Assembly (NCBI GenBank): GCA_017502915.1
Contig: JAFVUB010000004.1
Location: 1 to 44,785, forward strand
Direction of reading: 5' to 3'
Length of the DNA stretch: 44,785 bases
DNA from: Clostridia bacterium
Lineage (GTDB): Bacteria > Bacillota > Clostridia > Oscillospirales > CAG-272
Shown: piece after piece, positions 16,046 through 25,561 of the stretch
Position numbering within the stretch: the first letter of the stretch is position 1
Layout of the letters: each line of letters starts with the position of its first letter
Made by a program: the position numbers and the translations under genes
Notes under the pieces: model-generated
What the model was told of the DNA's origin: nothing
What the model saw: only the letters and a program-made list of their open reading frames with translations
Database searches by the model: none

Positions 16046-17527
16046 TTACAGCAGTATACAGATGAGCCCGCTGCTTCCCTCGTTGACAATGCGCTCAAGA
16101 GTTGACGCGATCTTCGATCTTACCTCGTCGGGCATATTTTCAAGCTTGGCGTGAAGCCCTTCGTTGGTCAGCTCATAAAGCGACTTCCCGAAAAGGTTAG
16201 ATTCCCAGATCCTTTGCGGATCCTCTTCGAACTCGTGAAGCAGATATTTAACGAGCTCCTCGGACTGCTGCTCGGTTCCAACGATGGGATTTATCTCGGT
16301 TTCGATGTTTGCTCGGATAAGATGGATAGACTCGGCAGCGGCACGCAGACGAACTCCGTATCCACCCGCTTGCTTGATTATATCGGGTTCTTCCAGCTTT
16401 AGCGCAGAGATGTCGGGCATTATGATTCCGTATCCCTTTTCCTGAACGGTGTCAAGCGCTTCGGCAACCTTTTCGAACTTTGATTTTTGATCGGAAAGTG
16501 ACTTGAGCAGTTCTATGAGCTCGCGTTCTCCGGGAATATCGAATCCTGTCAGCTCGCTGATGACCTTGTAGTAAAGACCGTCAGCGGGTACGACGCTTAC
16601 CGTTGCTCTGCCGCTGCCGAGATCTATGCTATCTATGTTCGAGAACTTTATAAACTCGTTATCTGCAAGAGGGGCAAACGCTTCGCGAATATTTCCCATT
16701 TTGCTGACTTCAGATGCGCAGCTCTTCACGTCCTCGAACACCGACACGCTCACGGGGTGACGTCGGTCAAGTGCGCGCATCCACTCCGGACATTCAACCG
16801 AGATCTCGCTGACCGGAAACTCGTTCAACACAAGCTCAAGAATATGTCTTATATCCTCGGCATCAAGGTCAAGACAGCTCACGAGAGCAACCGGAACCTC
16901 ATATTTAGCCTCAAGCTCGTATGCCAAAGAGATCGCGCTGTCTGCGGCGGGATTTTTGGAGTTTAATATTATAGAAAAGGGTTTCCCTATCGCCTTCAGC
17001 TCATTAACGACTCGCTCCTCTGCTTCAACGTAAGCTGCGCGGCTGATCTCACCTATGCTTCCGTCGGTGGTGATGAGCATACCGATCGTTGAATGATCGT
17101 TAATGACCTTCTGTGTTCCTATCTCAGCTGCCTCAACGAAGGGCATCGGCTCGTCGCGCCAAGGGGTTCGAACCATTCGAGGCTCGCCGTTTTCAACAGT
17201 TCCGAGCGCTTCGGGGACTATGTAACCAACGCAGTCTATCATCTTGACACGAAGAGATGCTGCGTTGTCGGAAAGCTTGATATTAACGCCTTCGTCCGGG
17301 ATAAACTTCGGCTCGGTGGTCATAACCGTTTTGCCTGCGGCAGACTGCGGCATTTCGTCGCGTGCGCGGTCGCGTTCGTAGCCGTCTTCAATATTAGGAA
17401 GAACCAACGACTCCATAAAACGCTTGATAAACGTAGATTTTCCGGTGCGGACCGGACCGACGACACCTATATATATGTCTCCTCCCGTACGCTCGGCGAT
17501 ATCGCGGTAGATAGAATTTTCGCTCAT
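16046..17527 (-). CDS. spoIVA: Stage IV sporulation protein A, spore coat morphogenetic ATPase
   Basis: SpoIVA is made in the mother cell, coats the forespore outer membrane and polymerises with ATP hydrolysis as the base layer for coat assembly. The 493-residue product matches the family length. The Walker A motif GPVRTGKST is at residues 24-32. The stretch RARDEMPQSAAGKTVMTTEP near 54-73 and VKMIDCVGYIVPEALG near 94-109 are hallmarks, and the C-terminus GLICILL matches the conserved tail needed for assembly. It starts at the ATG at 17527, 7 nt after GGGAGGG, which lies inside the terminator hairpin of prs. A sigma-E-like promoter lies within the same hairpin, consistent with mother-cell expression. 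Confidence 0.95.
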   Translation of the reverse strand: MSENSIYRDIAERTGGDIYIGVVGPVRTGKSTFIKRFMESLVLPNIEDGYERDRARDEMPQSAAGKTVMTTEPKFIPDEGVNIKLSDNAASLRVKMIDCVGYIVPEALGTVENGEPRMVRTPWRDEPMPFVEAAEIGTQKVINDHSTIGMLITTDGSIGEISRAAYVEAEERVVNELKAIGKPFSIILNSKNPAADSAISLAYELEAKYEVPVALVSCLDLDAEDIRHILELVLNEFPVSEISVECPEWMRALDRRHPVSVSVFEDVKSCASEVSKMGNIREAFAPLADNEFIKFSNIDSIDLGSGRATVSVVPADGLYYKVISELTGFDIPGERELIELLKSLSDQKSKFEKVAEALDTVQEKGYGIIMPDISALKLEEPDIIKQAGGYGVRLRAAAESIHLIRANIETEINPIVGTEQQSEELVKYLLHEFEEDPQRIWESNLFGKSLYELTNEGLHAKLENMPDEVRSKIASTLERIVNEGSSGLICILL

Positions 17528-17532
17528 AAAAT

Positions 17533-17574
17533 AACCCTCCCGGTATTTTTACTAAAATATATGCCGGGAGGGTT
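17533..17574 (-). terminator. prs terminator hairpin containing the spoIVA Shine-Dalgarno
   Basis: An 11-bp GC-rich stem (17533-17543 with 17564-17574) is extended by weaker pairs and followed on the minus strand by a T-rich stretch up to the spoIVA ATG. The distal arm holds GGGAGGG, the ribosome binding site of spoIVA. In readthrough mRNA from prs the site would be paired. Confidence 0.8.
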
Positions 17575-17584
17575 TATTATATTC
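17556..17584 (-). promoter_or_regulatory. Sigma-E-like promoter of spoIVA inside the hairpin
   Basis: On the minus strand, GAATATA (17584-17578) and CATATATT (17563-17556) are 14 bp apart, close to the sigma-E pattern (ATATT, 14 bp, CATACA-T). Transcription would start near 17550 in the hairpin loop, so this mRNA lacks the proximal arm and leaves the ribosome binding site open. Confidence 0.7.
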
Positions 17585-17616
17585 AGGCTTGTTTCAGATT
17601 TTCAGGACGAGCAACC

Positions 17617-18762
17617 TTAGTTGTCGAAATGCATCTTTATCTGAGAGGATGCGTCCGCCTTGTGCTTTTCAACCAGAGCGTCAATACGCTTAACAGGGTT
17701 GAGAAGATCCGAAATTGTCTCGTCGTGGTTAAGAGTGTCGATTATGTACGAAACGTACTTGCACATGTTAACGTCAACGAACCAATCGCAGTTGGTGACC
17801 TCAGGATTGCGGTAGGTCAGGTTGGTTGCGAAGACCTTATCAATGATATGATCCTCATAGGCCTTGGTGAACTTATCGGGACCATCGGTGAAGAGACCAA
17901 AGGTCGTGAAAGCGAAGATGCGCTTAACGCCCTTCTCCTTGAGCTGGTATGCAACGTCAAGCAGCGAGTCTCCCGACGAGATCATATCGTCAACGATGAT
18001 AACGTCCTTGCCGGAAAGATCGGGACCGAGGTATTCGTGGGCGGTAATGGGGTTACGTCCGTTAACGATTCTCGAATAGTCGCGTCTCTTGTAGAACATA
18101 CCGATATCAACGCCGAGAACCGAAGAATAATACATACATCTGTCCATAGCGCCTTCATCTGGCGAGATAAATATGAGATCGTCCTTGTCGAGAACGATAT
18201 CGGGAACGTTACGAACCAGTGCCTTGAGCATCTGGTAGGTGGGGCGAACACTGTCGAATCCGCAAAGCGGGATAGCGTTCTGGACTCTGGGGTCGTGAGC
18301 ATCAAAGGTTATGATGTTCTCAACGCCCATACTTTCAAGCTCCTGGAGCATGAGAGCGCAGTCGAGCGACTCACGCGCGGATCTCTTGTGCTGACGGCCC
18401 TCGTAAAGCATAGGCATAATTACCGAGATTCTTCTTGCCTTGCCGCCGATAGCGCCAAGAATACGCTTGAGATCGGCGTAGTGATCGTCAGGACTCATAG
18501 GAACGGTCTGACCGTACATTTTATAAGTAACGCCGTAGTTAAAGGTGTCACAAATGATATAAACATCGTGACCTCTCATAGATTCGTGAAGAAGTCCTTT
18601 GGCCTCTCCGGTTCCAAAACGCGGGCATTCAACAGGGACGATAAACGAATCGTCACCGCCGTGACGACGCCATTCCTTGAGATAGTAATCCACCTGAGAT
18701 ACAAACTGCTCGCAGCCCCTCATGCCGATAACACTGAGTTCGCCGAAAAGTGATTCCTTCAT
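17617..18762 (-). CDS. prs: Ribose-phosphate pyrophosphokinase
   Basis: Makes PRPP from ribose 5-phosphate and ATP for nucleotide, His and Trp synthesis. At 381 residues it is longer than the usual 315 because of added N-terminal and internal segments; such long forms occur in gut Clostridia. Motifs: the ATP-binding segment YEGRQHKRSARESLDCALMLQEL near 120-142, FDAHDPRVQNAIP near 154, and the PRPP loop VIIVDDMISSGDSLLDVA near 247-264. Residues for divalent cation binding (Asp-Ala-His) are present. It has its own promoter and is followed by a terminator that spans the spoIVA leader. Confidence 0.88.
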   Translation of the reverse strand: MKESLFGELSVIGMRGCEQFVSQVDYYLKEWRRHGGDDSFIVPVECPRFGTGEAKGLLHESMRGHDVYIICDTFNYGVTYKMYGQTVPMSPDDHYADLKRILGAIGGKARRISVIMPMLYEGRQHKRSARESLDCALMLQELESMGVENIITFDAHDPRVQNAIPLCGFDSVRPTYQMLKALVRNVPDIVLDKDDLIFISPDEGAMDRCMYYSSVLGVDIGMFYKRRDYSRIVNGRNPITAHEYLGPDLSGKDVIIVDDMISSGDSLLDVAYQLKEKGVKRIFAFTTFGLFTDGPDKFTKAYEDHIIDKVFATNLTYRNPEVTNCDWFVDVNMCKYVSYIIDTLNHDETISDLLNPVKRIDALVEKHKADASSQIKMHFDN

Positions 18763-18801
18763 AAATTCCTCCGGATTTTTATTTATATTGATGACCCGTA
18801 T

Positions 18802-18830
18802 ATTATAGCACAGTTTTTGCTATTTGAAAA
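18802..18830 (-). promoter_or_regulatory. Probable sigma-A promoter of prs
   Basis: On the minus strand, TTTTCA (18830-18825) and TATAAT (18807-18802) with a 17-bp spacer, about 40 nt before the start codon. Confidence 0.5.
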
Positions 18831-18895
18831 GAGATTTTCTGCAATTTCGACATTTTTTATAAAACATCTACATAATATACGAATTTTTTACATTT

Positions 18896-19876
18896 TTATA
18901 TCCAAGATAGCGTTTTTAACACCAAAATTGCGACGAAAAGAGTCGCTGTGCAGAGTAGCGTTGAAAGCAAAAGCGTCTGGCTTGCCACCTCTGCATCGCT
19001 TTTTAACGTCTTTGCCATTATGTAACTGCTAACGGCGGACGGCGCGCCAAACAGTATAAAAATGACAGCCAGCTCGGTTCCTCTAAAGCCAAAACCGAGA
19101 TGTGCAACGAGCACTGCAATAATTGGCAGAATGACCGTTTTGTATATCGCCGTAGGCAAAGAATATTTCAGCTTTCCTCGAAGAGATACGAATGAAAATC
19201 CTGCGCCAAGTGCCACGAGGACCAGAGCTTGAGTCGTATCCGAAAGATAATTGACGGTGCTTTCAATAAAGCCAAGCTCGCTCGGCGGTCTCCAACCGGT
19301 CAAGAGGAATGGCAATCCTGCAACGACCGAAATTATAAGAGGATTGGTAACCACCGATTTCAGGGTTGAAAGTGCCAACTGACCAAAAGATTTCTTTGAC
19401 TCGCGAGGTGCAAACACGTTAAGCTCTATTACCGAATACGCGTTGAACATAATGATAACGAAAGGCATCAGAATTGAGATCGTGACCTTTCCGGCGTCTC
19501 CTGCGATATTATACGCCAACGGGATCCCGAGAACGGCAAAATTTGACCTGAAGGTATTCTGTATTATCGCACCGCGTACTGCATTGTCTTTGACTATAAA
19601 GGGTACGATAAGCACTCCCAGCAGAAAAGCAACAGATACTGATATTACACAGAAAACGATCAGTCGGACGTAGTCGACCTCGCTAACGTCTACCGAAGAA
19701 AAAGCAACGCTCAAAAAGAGCTGGCACGGCAAAGCGATCTTGAAAACGAATTTTTCGGCGTCCTCGTAGAACTTGTCCGACGCGAATTTCAAGCGCTTGA
19801 GAACATATCCGAGTATTACCAAAAGGAATATAGGTAGTACTATATTAACGCTGTCAATCAGATTTTTTTGCCACAT
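18896..19876 (-). CDS. AEC (auxin efflux carrier) family transporter
   Basis: 326 residues with ten hydrophobic segments in two groups of five and a polar middle, the AEC/BART layout. The N-terminus (IVLPIFLLVILGYVLKRLKF) and the first-half signature (FKIALPCQLFLS near 46-57; NTFRSNFAVLGIPLA near 107-121) fit. Bacterial members export or exchange organic acids such as malate; the substrate here is unknown. It begins 37 nt after the mutS2 stop on the same strand and is probably at the end of that operon. Confidence 0.8.
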   Translation of the reverse strand: MWQKNLIDSVNIVLPIFLLVILGYVLKRLKFASDKFYEDAEKFVFKIALPCQLFLSVAFSSVDVSEVDYVRLIVFCVISVSVAFLLGVLIVPFIVKDNAVRGAIIQNTFRSNFAVLGIPLAYNIAGDAGKVTISILMPFVIIMFNAYSVIELNVFAPRESKKSFGQLALSTLKSVVTNPLIISVVAGLPFLLTGWRPPSELGFIESTVNYLSDTTQALVLVALGAGFSFVSLRGKLKYSLPTAIYKTVILPIIAVLVAHLGFGFRGTELAVIFILFGAPSAVSSYIMAKTLKSDAEVASQTLLLSTLLCTATLFVAILVLKTLSWI

Positions 19877-19913
19877 AATGCTCGATCCTCTTTCGTAAAT
19901 GATACTTGCTTCT

Positions 19914-22307
19914 TTACTTCAGCTCGACAACGGTAACTCCGCCGTCTCCCTCTCCGAATTGACCTATGCGGAAGGAAGCAACGCGACCATCCGTTTTTAG
20001 AAAACGCCAAAGTGCCGCTTTCAACGCTCCGGTCCCCTTTCCGTGGATAAGACGTACGGTGCTGATACCCGAGACCTGCGCGTCGTCAAAATACTTATCG
20101 ACCAGGAACCACGCCTCGTCTCCGTTCTTTCCTCGCAGATCTATTTCGGGAGAGAAATCGCGTATCTTACTGGCATGATAGGTCGACTGGCTGACCTTCT
20201 TTTTGTCTTTGTCGGTTATTGTTATCTCGTCGTCTTCAAGCAAACGAAGATTTTTGAGGCTCGTTCGCGTATCTATAAGACCCGCGCGAACACCGACGTT
20301 GTTTCGCTTATCGGGCAACGAGGTAACGACCGCTCGTTTGTTTATATTGATAATGAGAACGTTATCTCCCTTGCGAAGCGGGCGCGGAAGAACGTAATTT
20401 TCGTTGCTCTGCTTTTCAACGGGATCTATACGGTCGCTGTTGTCCTTCAGATGCTGACGTACGTTGCGGCGGCGGGCTTCAAGCTCCTCGCCGAAGCGTT
20501 CGCTATCCTTTGCTTTCTTTGCTCGCTCAAGCTGATCGAAGATATACTCGCTGGAGGCTCTTGCACTGTTGAGCAGCTCGGTTGCTTTTTTCTTCGCCGA
20601 TTCAAGCTCGGCATCAGCCTGCGCGATCTTCTCACGATAGCGCTTCTCTGCTTCGTTCTTAAAACGCTCGTATTCGTTTCTAAGCTCAGTTGCTTCGGCT
20701 CGGCGTACCTCCATTTCAAGGCGAGTGCGCTCAAGCTTCTCAATAACGTCCTCAAAGCGGCGGTCGTCACTGCTGACGGCGCTCTTGGCTCGCGCGATGA
20801 TCTCCTCGGGAATGCCAAGCTTTTCGGATATTGCAAAGGCGTTTGACTTTCCGGGCGTTCCGATAATAAGCTTGTAGGTAGGCTTTAGCGTTTCAACGTC
20901 AAATTCGCACGACGCGTTGCAAACACCAGACGTGTTAAGCGCGTAAACCTTGAGCTCGGCATAGTGAGTCGTTGCCGCGCAAATAACCCCCTTTTTGCGA
21001 ACGTGCTCAATGATCGATACGGCAAGAGCCGCGCCCTCGATCGGGTCGGTTCCAACACCAAGCTCGTCAAACAGAACCAGCGATCGATCGCTTATCTTAT
21101 CAATCATCGAAACGATGTTGACCATGTGTGAACTGAAGGTCGAAAGTGATTGCTCAATGCTCTGCTCATCTCCGATGTCAGCCAAAACGCGGTCGAAAAC
21201 ACAGATCGACGAGTTTTCGTCGGTCGGGATGTGGAGACCGGCTTGCGCCATAAGAGATAGGAGACCGAAGGTCTTGAGCGTGACGGTCTTACCGCCCGTG
21301 TTCGGACCGGTTATTATCAGAGTGTCATATCCGTCACCTATAACGGCGTTTATCGGAACGACCTTGTCACGGTCTATAAGCGGATGTCGGGCGTGACCGA
21401 GACAGACGAGTCTTTCTTCGTTTATCTTCGGCGGGTTTGCGTTCATTCTGAACGAAAGCTCGGCGCAGGCAAAAACGAAGGCAAGCTCGGTTATGTTTCT
21501 GTAATTATATATGATTGCAGACGAGAGGGCGGCAACGTCGTCCGACATCTCGGCAAGTATACGCTCGATCTCGCGTGATTCCTTTGCGGTGAGCTCGCGC
21601 AGGTCGTTATTAGCCTCAACTACAGCAAGGGGCTCTATAAAGAGCGTTGCACCCGATGCCGAGGTGTCATGCACCAGACCCTTTATTTCGTTGCGGCATT
21701 CAACGCGTACGGGAATGACGAATCTGCCGTTTCGCATAGTAACGATGTTATCCTGAAGATATTTGGAATAGTCGTTGCTCTGCGTGTAGTGCTGAAGCAT
21801 TTCGCGAATACGGTTGTTTATAACTCGCATTTTACGTCGAATGTCACCAAGCTCCGGCGAGGCGTCATCCGAGATCATATCCTCCGATATGATGGCGCGC
21901 GTGATCTTCTCTTCAAGAGATCGGTTGGTGGTCAAACGCTCAAAAACCTCGTCGAGAACAGTCTCAAAAAGGCGATTCATGCGAATATATTCAAGCAGCC
22001 GACGAGAGACCATTAAAAGATCGGCTACGTCCAGCAGCTCACGAGGCGTGAGCACTGCTCCCTTAACAGCTCGCTCGCAAGCGTCGGAAACGTCGCGAAC
22101 GTCGCCAAACGACGGCGCACCCTTTATATGCATCAGACGCTTGGCATCGGTCGTACGGCGAAGGCGGCGAATTATCTCCTCTTCCCGGTCTGTGGGAGTC
22201 AAGCGGAGAGCAAGATCTCGCGCACCCGCAGTCAGCGCCGAGTCGGCAAGCATGTCGCGTATTTTATCAAATTCAAGTGTTTGTAATGTTTTTTCGGATA
22301 TTTCCAT
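19914..22307 (-). CDS. mutS2: MutS2 family ATPase/endonuclease
   Basis: MutS2 lacks the mismatch-recognition domain of MutS. It suppresses recombination in some species and, in Bacillus, splits collided ribosomes. 797 residues from the ATG at 22307, after GAAAGG; the longer frame reaching 22337 starts before the binding site. Order: clamp/lever helices (1-300), ATPase with Walker A TGPNTGGKT near 332-340 and Walker B VLFDELGVGTDP near 410, a long coiled coil (about 515-610), a KOW-like segment (near 640-660), and a C-terminal Smr domain with IDLRG near 723 and IHGKGTG near 760. It lies between recO and the AEC gene. Confidence 0.93.
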   Translation of the reverse strand: MEISEKTLQTLEFDKIRDMLADSALTAGARDLALRLTPTDREEEIIRRLRRTTDAKRLMHIKGAPSFGDVRDVSDACERAVKGAVLTPRELLDVADLLMVSRRLLEYIRMNRLFETVLDEVFERLTTNRSLEEKITRAIISEDMISDDASPELGDIRRKMRVINNRIREMLQHYTQSNDYSKYLQDNIVTMRNGRFVIPVRVECRNEIKGLVHDTSASGATLFIEPLAVVEANNDLRELTAKESREIERILAEMSDDVAALSSAIIYNYRNITELAFVFACAELSFRMNANPPKINEERLVCLGHARHPLIDRDKVVPINAVIGDGYDTLIITGPNTGGKTVTLKTFGLLSLMAQAGLHIPTDENSSICVFDRVLADIGDEQSIEQSLSTFSSHMVNIVSMIDKISDRSLVLFDELGVGTDPIEGAALAVSIIEHVRKKGVICAATTHYAELKVYALNTSGVCNASCEFDVETLKPTYKLIIGTPGKSNAFAISEKLGIPEEIIARAKSAVSSDDRRFEDVIEKLERTRLEMEVRRAEATELRNEYERFKNEAEKRYREKIAQADAELESAKKKATELLNSARASSEYIFDQLERAKKAKDSERFGEELEARRRNVRQHLKDNSDRIDPVEKQSNENYVLPRPLRKGDNVLIININKRAVVTSLPDKRNNVGVRAGLIDTRTSLKNLRLLEDDEITITDKDKKKVSQSTYHASKIRDFSPEIDLRGKNGDEAWFLVDKYFDDAQVSGISTVRLIHGKGTGALKAALWRFLKTDGRVASFRIGQFGEGDGGVTVVELK

Positions 22308-22333
22308 AATACCTTTCGGGTCGTGAGACGATC

Positions 22334-23128
22334 TCACGACGGTAGCATTTTGTAAAATTCAAGTGTATCGAATCCATGCCCGAGATGGCTGAGAAGATAG
22401 GTCTCGGCAACCTTGGCAAAGCCGTCAAGCTCGTCCTCGGTTAAAGAAAAAGCAAGAAAGCGCGACGGCTCGGAGTGAAGCACGTAGCGAACGGCGTGGA
22501 GAACAGAGGGTGTTACCGGCAACTGTATCTGCGCCTCGCGTATATCCTCGCTTCTTGCCTGGTCTCGCCTCGTGGCAAGTGCCGCCTTGTGCATACAATC
22601 GGCGCAAAGCAAACGACCGTTCATTACGTCGAGGTACATAACCTCGGCGTCTGTCTTGTGGCAGCCTCGGCAGGCGTCAAGATCGGGCATAAATCCCGAG
22701 ATCGCCGCTGCACGAAGCTCAAAGGCTGCCTTTATCTGCTTTGGCGGCTTCTTTTGCTGCTCAAGCGCGTAAAACGAATTCAAAGTCAGGCGCAGTATAT
22801 CCTCGGCAGGCTCGTTTTCGTCGGACAGATTTTCGGCAACCTCTGCAAAATACGACGCCAAAGAGATGTTATCAAGTGTGGAGCAGAGACTGGGAAATTG
22901 GCGCTCGGCGTGCGCGCCACGAAGCCATTTGTATCCCGCGCGGTAGTTGATCTCGTAGTTTCCGTAAGCAAAGAGCTGTGTTGCCGGCAAGCTGCCGCAT
23001 TTGAGCGACCTGCCGCCCTTCACTGCCACGGTTATTCGTCCTTGAAGCGGTGTCAGCAGAATGAGAAGCTTGTCGTTCTCGCCGATGCCGTGCACCCGCA
23101 GAACAAGGCCGTCTGTTGTGTAAGACAT
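22334..23128 (-). CDS. recO: DNA repair protein RecO
   Basis: RecO works with RecR to load RecA on SSB-coated DNA. 264 residues: an N-terminal OB fold (TDGLVLRVHGIGENDKLLILLTPLQGRITVAVKGGR, residues 5-40), a helical middle, and a zinc site with CRGC near 157-160 and CADC near 176-179. The ATG shares one base with the era stop (TAATG). Its position after era is the usual Firmicutes order. Confidence 0.92.
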   Translation of the reverse strand: MSYTTDGLVLRVHGIGENDKLLILLTPLQGRITVAVKGGRSLKCGSLPATQLFAYGNYEINYRAGYKWLRGAHAERQFPSLCSTLDNISLASYFAEVAENLSDENEPAEDILRLTLNSFYALEQQKKPPKQIKAAFELRAAAISGFMPDLDACRGCHKTDAEVMYLDVMNGRLLCADCMHKAALATRRDQARSEDIREAQIQLPVTPSVLHAVRYVLHSEPSRFLAFSLTEDELDGFAKVAETYLLSHLGHGFDTLEFYKMLPS

Positions 23129-24015
23129 TATTCTTCGTTGCGGTAACCGAAGTTACCAACGAGATTAGCAGAGTCGCGCCAGTTTTCCTTGACCTTTACC
23201 CAAAGGTTGAGGTACACTTTGATGCCAAACATTTTTTCGAGGTCCTGGCGGGCATAGCTTCCAACTCGCTTGAGAGTTTCTCCCTTTTTGCCGACTATGA
23301 TGCCCTTGTGCGAATTTTTCTCACAAAAGATCTCGGCGCGGATGGAGAGCATAGAGTTCTCATCGCGGAATTCTTCAATTACAACGGCAATACCGTGAGG
23401 AACCTCCTTGTCAAGCGCACGGAGCAGCTTCTCACGAATGATCTCGGCGGCGATCTGACGCTCGGGCTGATCGGTTATCATATCGTCCGGGAAGAACCAC
23501 TCAGACTCCTCAAGAAACTTTTCGCACTCCGAAAGCAGTGCGGAAACCATCTTTCCGTTCTTGGCGCAGATCGGCACGAAGGCGTTGAAGCTGTGAAGAG
23601 CCGAGTACTCGGTTATGGTCTGCCCGATCTTTTCAGCATCGCACAGATCGGTCTTGTTTATTGCTATGACCGAGGGAACGCCGCTTTTCTTAAGATACTC
23701 GATAACGTCCTTTTCGACCGAACCGACCTCGCGTCCCGCCTCAACGACGAGAATAACGGCATCGGCGTCCTTCATAGTGTCCTCGGCACTGCTGACCATA
23801 TAGTCGCCGAGCTTGTTTCGCGGCTTGAAGATTCCGGGTGTGTCAAGGAATACGAACTGGCTTTCGCCCTCGGTGTGTATTCCTGTTATTCTGTTTCTGG
23901 TAGTTTGCGGCTTTGCGGAAACTATTGCTACCTTTTCGCCGAGTATTGTGTTAAGAAGAGTCGATTTGCCGACGTTAGGGCGTCCGACTATCGCTATAAA
24001 TCCTGTTTTTTTCAT
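23128..24015 (-). CDS. era: GTPase Era
   Basis: An essential GTPase in 16S rRNA and 30S maturation. 295 residues. G1 GRPNVGKST at 11-19, G3 DTPG near 58-61, G4 NKTD near 120-123, and a C-terminal KH domain with GIIVGKKGETLKRVG near 235-249. It lies between ybeY and recO, whose products also act on ribosome and RNA or DNA maintenance. The spacing to ybeY is 12 nt. Confidence 0.95.
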   Translation of the reverse strand: MKKTGFIAIVGRPNVGKSTLLNTILGEKVAIVSAKPQTTRNRITGIHTEGESQFVFLDTPGIFKPRNKLGDYMVSSAEDTMKDADAVILVVEAGREVGSVEKDVIEYLKKSGVPSVIAINKTDLCDAEKIGQTITEYSALHSFNAFVPICAKNGKMVSALLSECEKFLEESEWFFPDDMITDQPERQIAAEIIREKLLRALDKEVPHGIAVVIEEFRDENSMLSIRAEIFCEKNSHKGIIVGKKGETLKRVGSYARQDLEKMFGIKVYLNLWVKVKENWRDSANLVGNFGYRNEE

Positions 24016-24027
24016 TTATGTAACCTC

Positions 24028-24510
24028 TTATTCGTTATCAAATTTTGAAAGCTCGTCCAACATAGAATCAATTATTGCGCGCTGACGTGAAAACATATCT
24101 TCCTCGTCCTCCTCGCCCGTTTCGTGGTCGTAACCCAAAAGATGAAGCGTTGAATGAACGCAGAGAAATGCTGCCTCGTGCTCGGTGCTGTGACCGATCT
24201 CCTTTGCCTGCTCGGCGGCGCGCTCCAACGAGATAACTATGTCTCCCAGCATCTTAAAGGAGCTATCGGCAAAGTTAACTTCATCGAGCTGGGGAAAAGA
24301 CAGCACGTCTGTTGGCCGATCGATGTTACGAAAACGACGGTTCAGCTCGTGTATGCCTTGATTATCGGTAAAGGTTAATGAGATCTCACACTGTCCCCTG
24401 ACCTTTTCATGAAGCAAAGTCTTTTCAATAGCGTGACGGAGAAGCAACAAAAAGCGGTTTGTAAGCTTGAACGAAGACTGCTCGTTCGAAAAATATATCA
24501 TCAGCTTCAT
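24028..24510 (-). CDS. ybeY: Endoribonuclease YbeY
   Basis: A zinc-dependent RNase for 16S rRNA 3-prime maturation and late 70S quality control. 160 residues with the family signature HSTLHLLGYDH near 120-130 (three His zinc ligands) and NRRFRNIDRPTDVLSFP near 57-73. Its ATG overlaps the phoH stop by four bases, giving tight coupling. Confidence 0.95.
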   Translation of the reverse strand: MKLMIYFSNEQSSFKLTNRFLLLLRHAIEKTLLHEKVRGQCEISLTFTDNQGIHELNRRFRNIDRPTDVLSFPQLDEVNFADSSFKMLGDIVISLERAAEQAKEIGHSTEHEAAFLCVHSTLHLLGYDHETGEEDEEDMFSRQRAIIDSMLDELSKFDNE

Positions 24511-25550
24511 TTACGCTCTCCGTTCTTTTGATACTTGAATTTTTTCTGCGATTCAGCTCGCTCCTTCTCGGCGCGGGCGCGGGTTTCTTTTTCATATTTA
24601 TCGTATGCCAGAATTATCTTTTGAACGAGATGATGGCGAACAACGTCCTTATCGGTAAAATAATGAACGGTTATTCCCTCGATCCCGCTGATGATACGCA
24701 CCGCCGCCGAAAGACCGCTCTTTTGACCGGACGGAAGGTCCGTCTGGGTCAGGTCTCCGGTTATGATTGCCTTGGAGTTGTTTCCAAGACGGGTCAAAAA
24801 CATCTTCATCTGCTCGGGAGTTGCGTTTTGAGCCTCGTCAAAAATTATAAAGGAGTCGTCAAGCGTTCGGCCTCTCATATAGGCGAGAGGGGCTATCTCG
24901 ATGATCTGCTTTTCCATATATTTCTGATATGTTTCAGCCCCCATAAGCTCAAAAAGCGCGTCGTAAAGCGGACGGAGATAGGGGTCTATCTTGCTTTGAA
25001 GGTCGCCGGGAAGAAAACCAAGCTTTTCGCCGGCTTCGATTGCGGGTCTTGTGAGAATGATTCGGCTGACCTGCTTGTCGCGAAGAGCCTTGACCGCCAT
25101 AGCAACGGCAAGATAGGTCTTTCCGGTTCCGGCAGGACCTATGCCGAAGATTATAGTGTTTTTGCGGATCGCATCAACGTAGTATTTCTGACCCACCGTT
25201 CTTGCTTTGATGGGACGTCCCTTGGTCGTTATACAGATGCAGTCGTCAGATATGTTAAGAAGCTCGGCTTCGCGACCGTCGGTAACCATGTCTATAACGT
25301 AGCGCAGAGTCTGCTCCTGGATCTCCTCGCTATAGAGTGCAAGCTGCTGAAGGCATTCGAGAGCCTTATGGGCGCGCTCAACCGACTGGGGATCATTACC
25401 GCTTACGGTTATGCCGTCAGCTTCTCCATCGGAACGGTTCTTAACGCTGACCCCCCATGCCTTTTCTATCATTCTTGCATTAAAATCGAAGCTCCCGAAA
25501 AGCTTTGCCGTTTCCTCTGCGGTCTCGGTCTTTAAAGTTTTCTCTACCAT
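24507..25550 (-). CDS. phoH: PhoH-like ATPase
   Basis: A cytosolic ATPase of the PhoH family, related to the helicase core of RecD and thought to act in RNA metabolism. 347 residues. Walker A GPAGTGKTYLAVAMAV near 137-152 and Walker B FIIFDEAQNATPEQMKMFLTR near 240. The N-terminal 110 residues form a KH-like region usual for Clostridia. The C-terminus is a basic, Glu/Lys-rich helix. It is placed between yqfD and ybeY as in Bacillus. Confidence 0.92.
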   Translation of the reverse strand: MVEKTLKTETAEETAKLFGSFDFNARMIEKAWGVSVKNRSDGEADGITVSGNDPQSVERAHKALECLQQLALYSEEIQEQTLRYVIDMVTDGREAELLNISDDCICITTKGRPIKARTVGQKYYVDAIRKNTIIFGIGPAGTGKTYLAVAMAVKALRDKQVSRIILTRPAIEAGEKLGFLPGDLQSKIDPYLRPLYDALFELMGAETYQKYMEKQIIEIAPLAYMRGRTLDDSFIIFDEAQNATPEQMKMFLTRLGNNSKAIITGDLTQTDLPSGQKSGLSAAVRIISGIEGITVHYFTDKDVVRHHLVQKIILAYDKYEKETRARAEKERAESQKKFKYQKNGERK

Positions 25551-25561
25551 TTTCCCTCACG

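Noticed and set aside
17629..18753. A 374-codon plus-strand open frame fully antisense to prs
   Set aside because: The minus strand encodes an unmistakable PRPP synthetase; the antisense frame has no ribosome binding site or known motif and is a by-product of codon bias.
24528..25535. A 335-codon plus-strand open frame antisense to phoH
   Set aside because: phoH on the minus strand has Walker motifs and conserved neighbours; the antisense frame has no recognisable domain.
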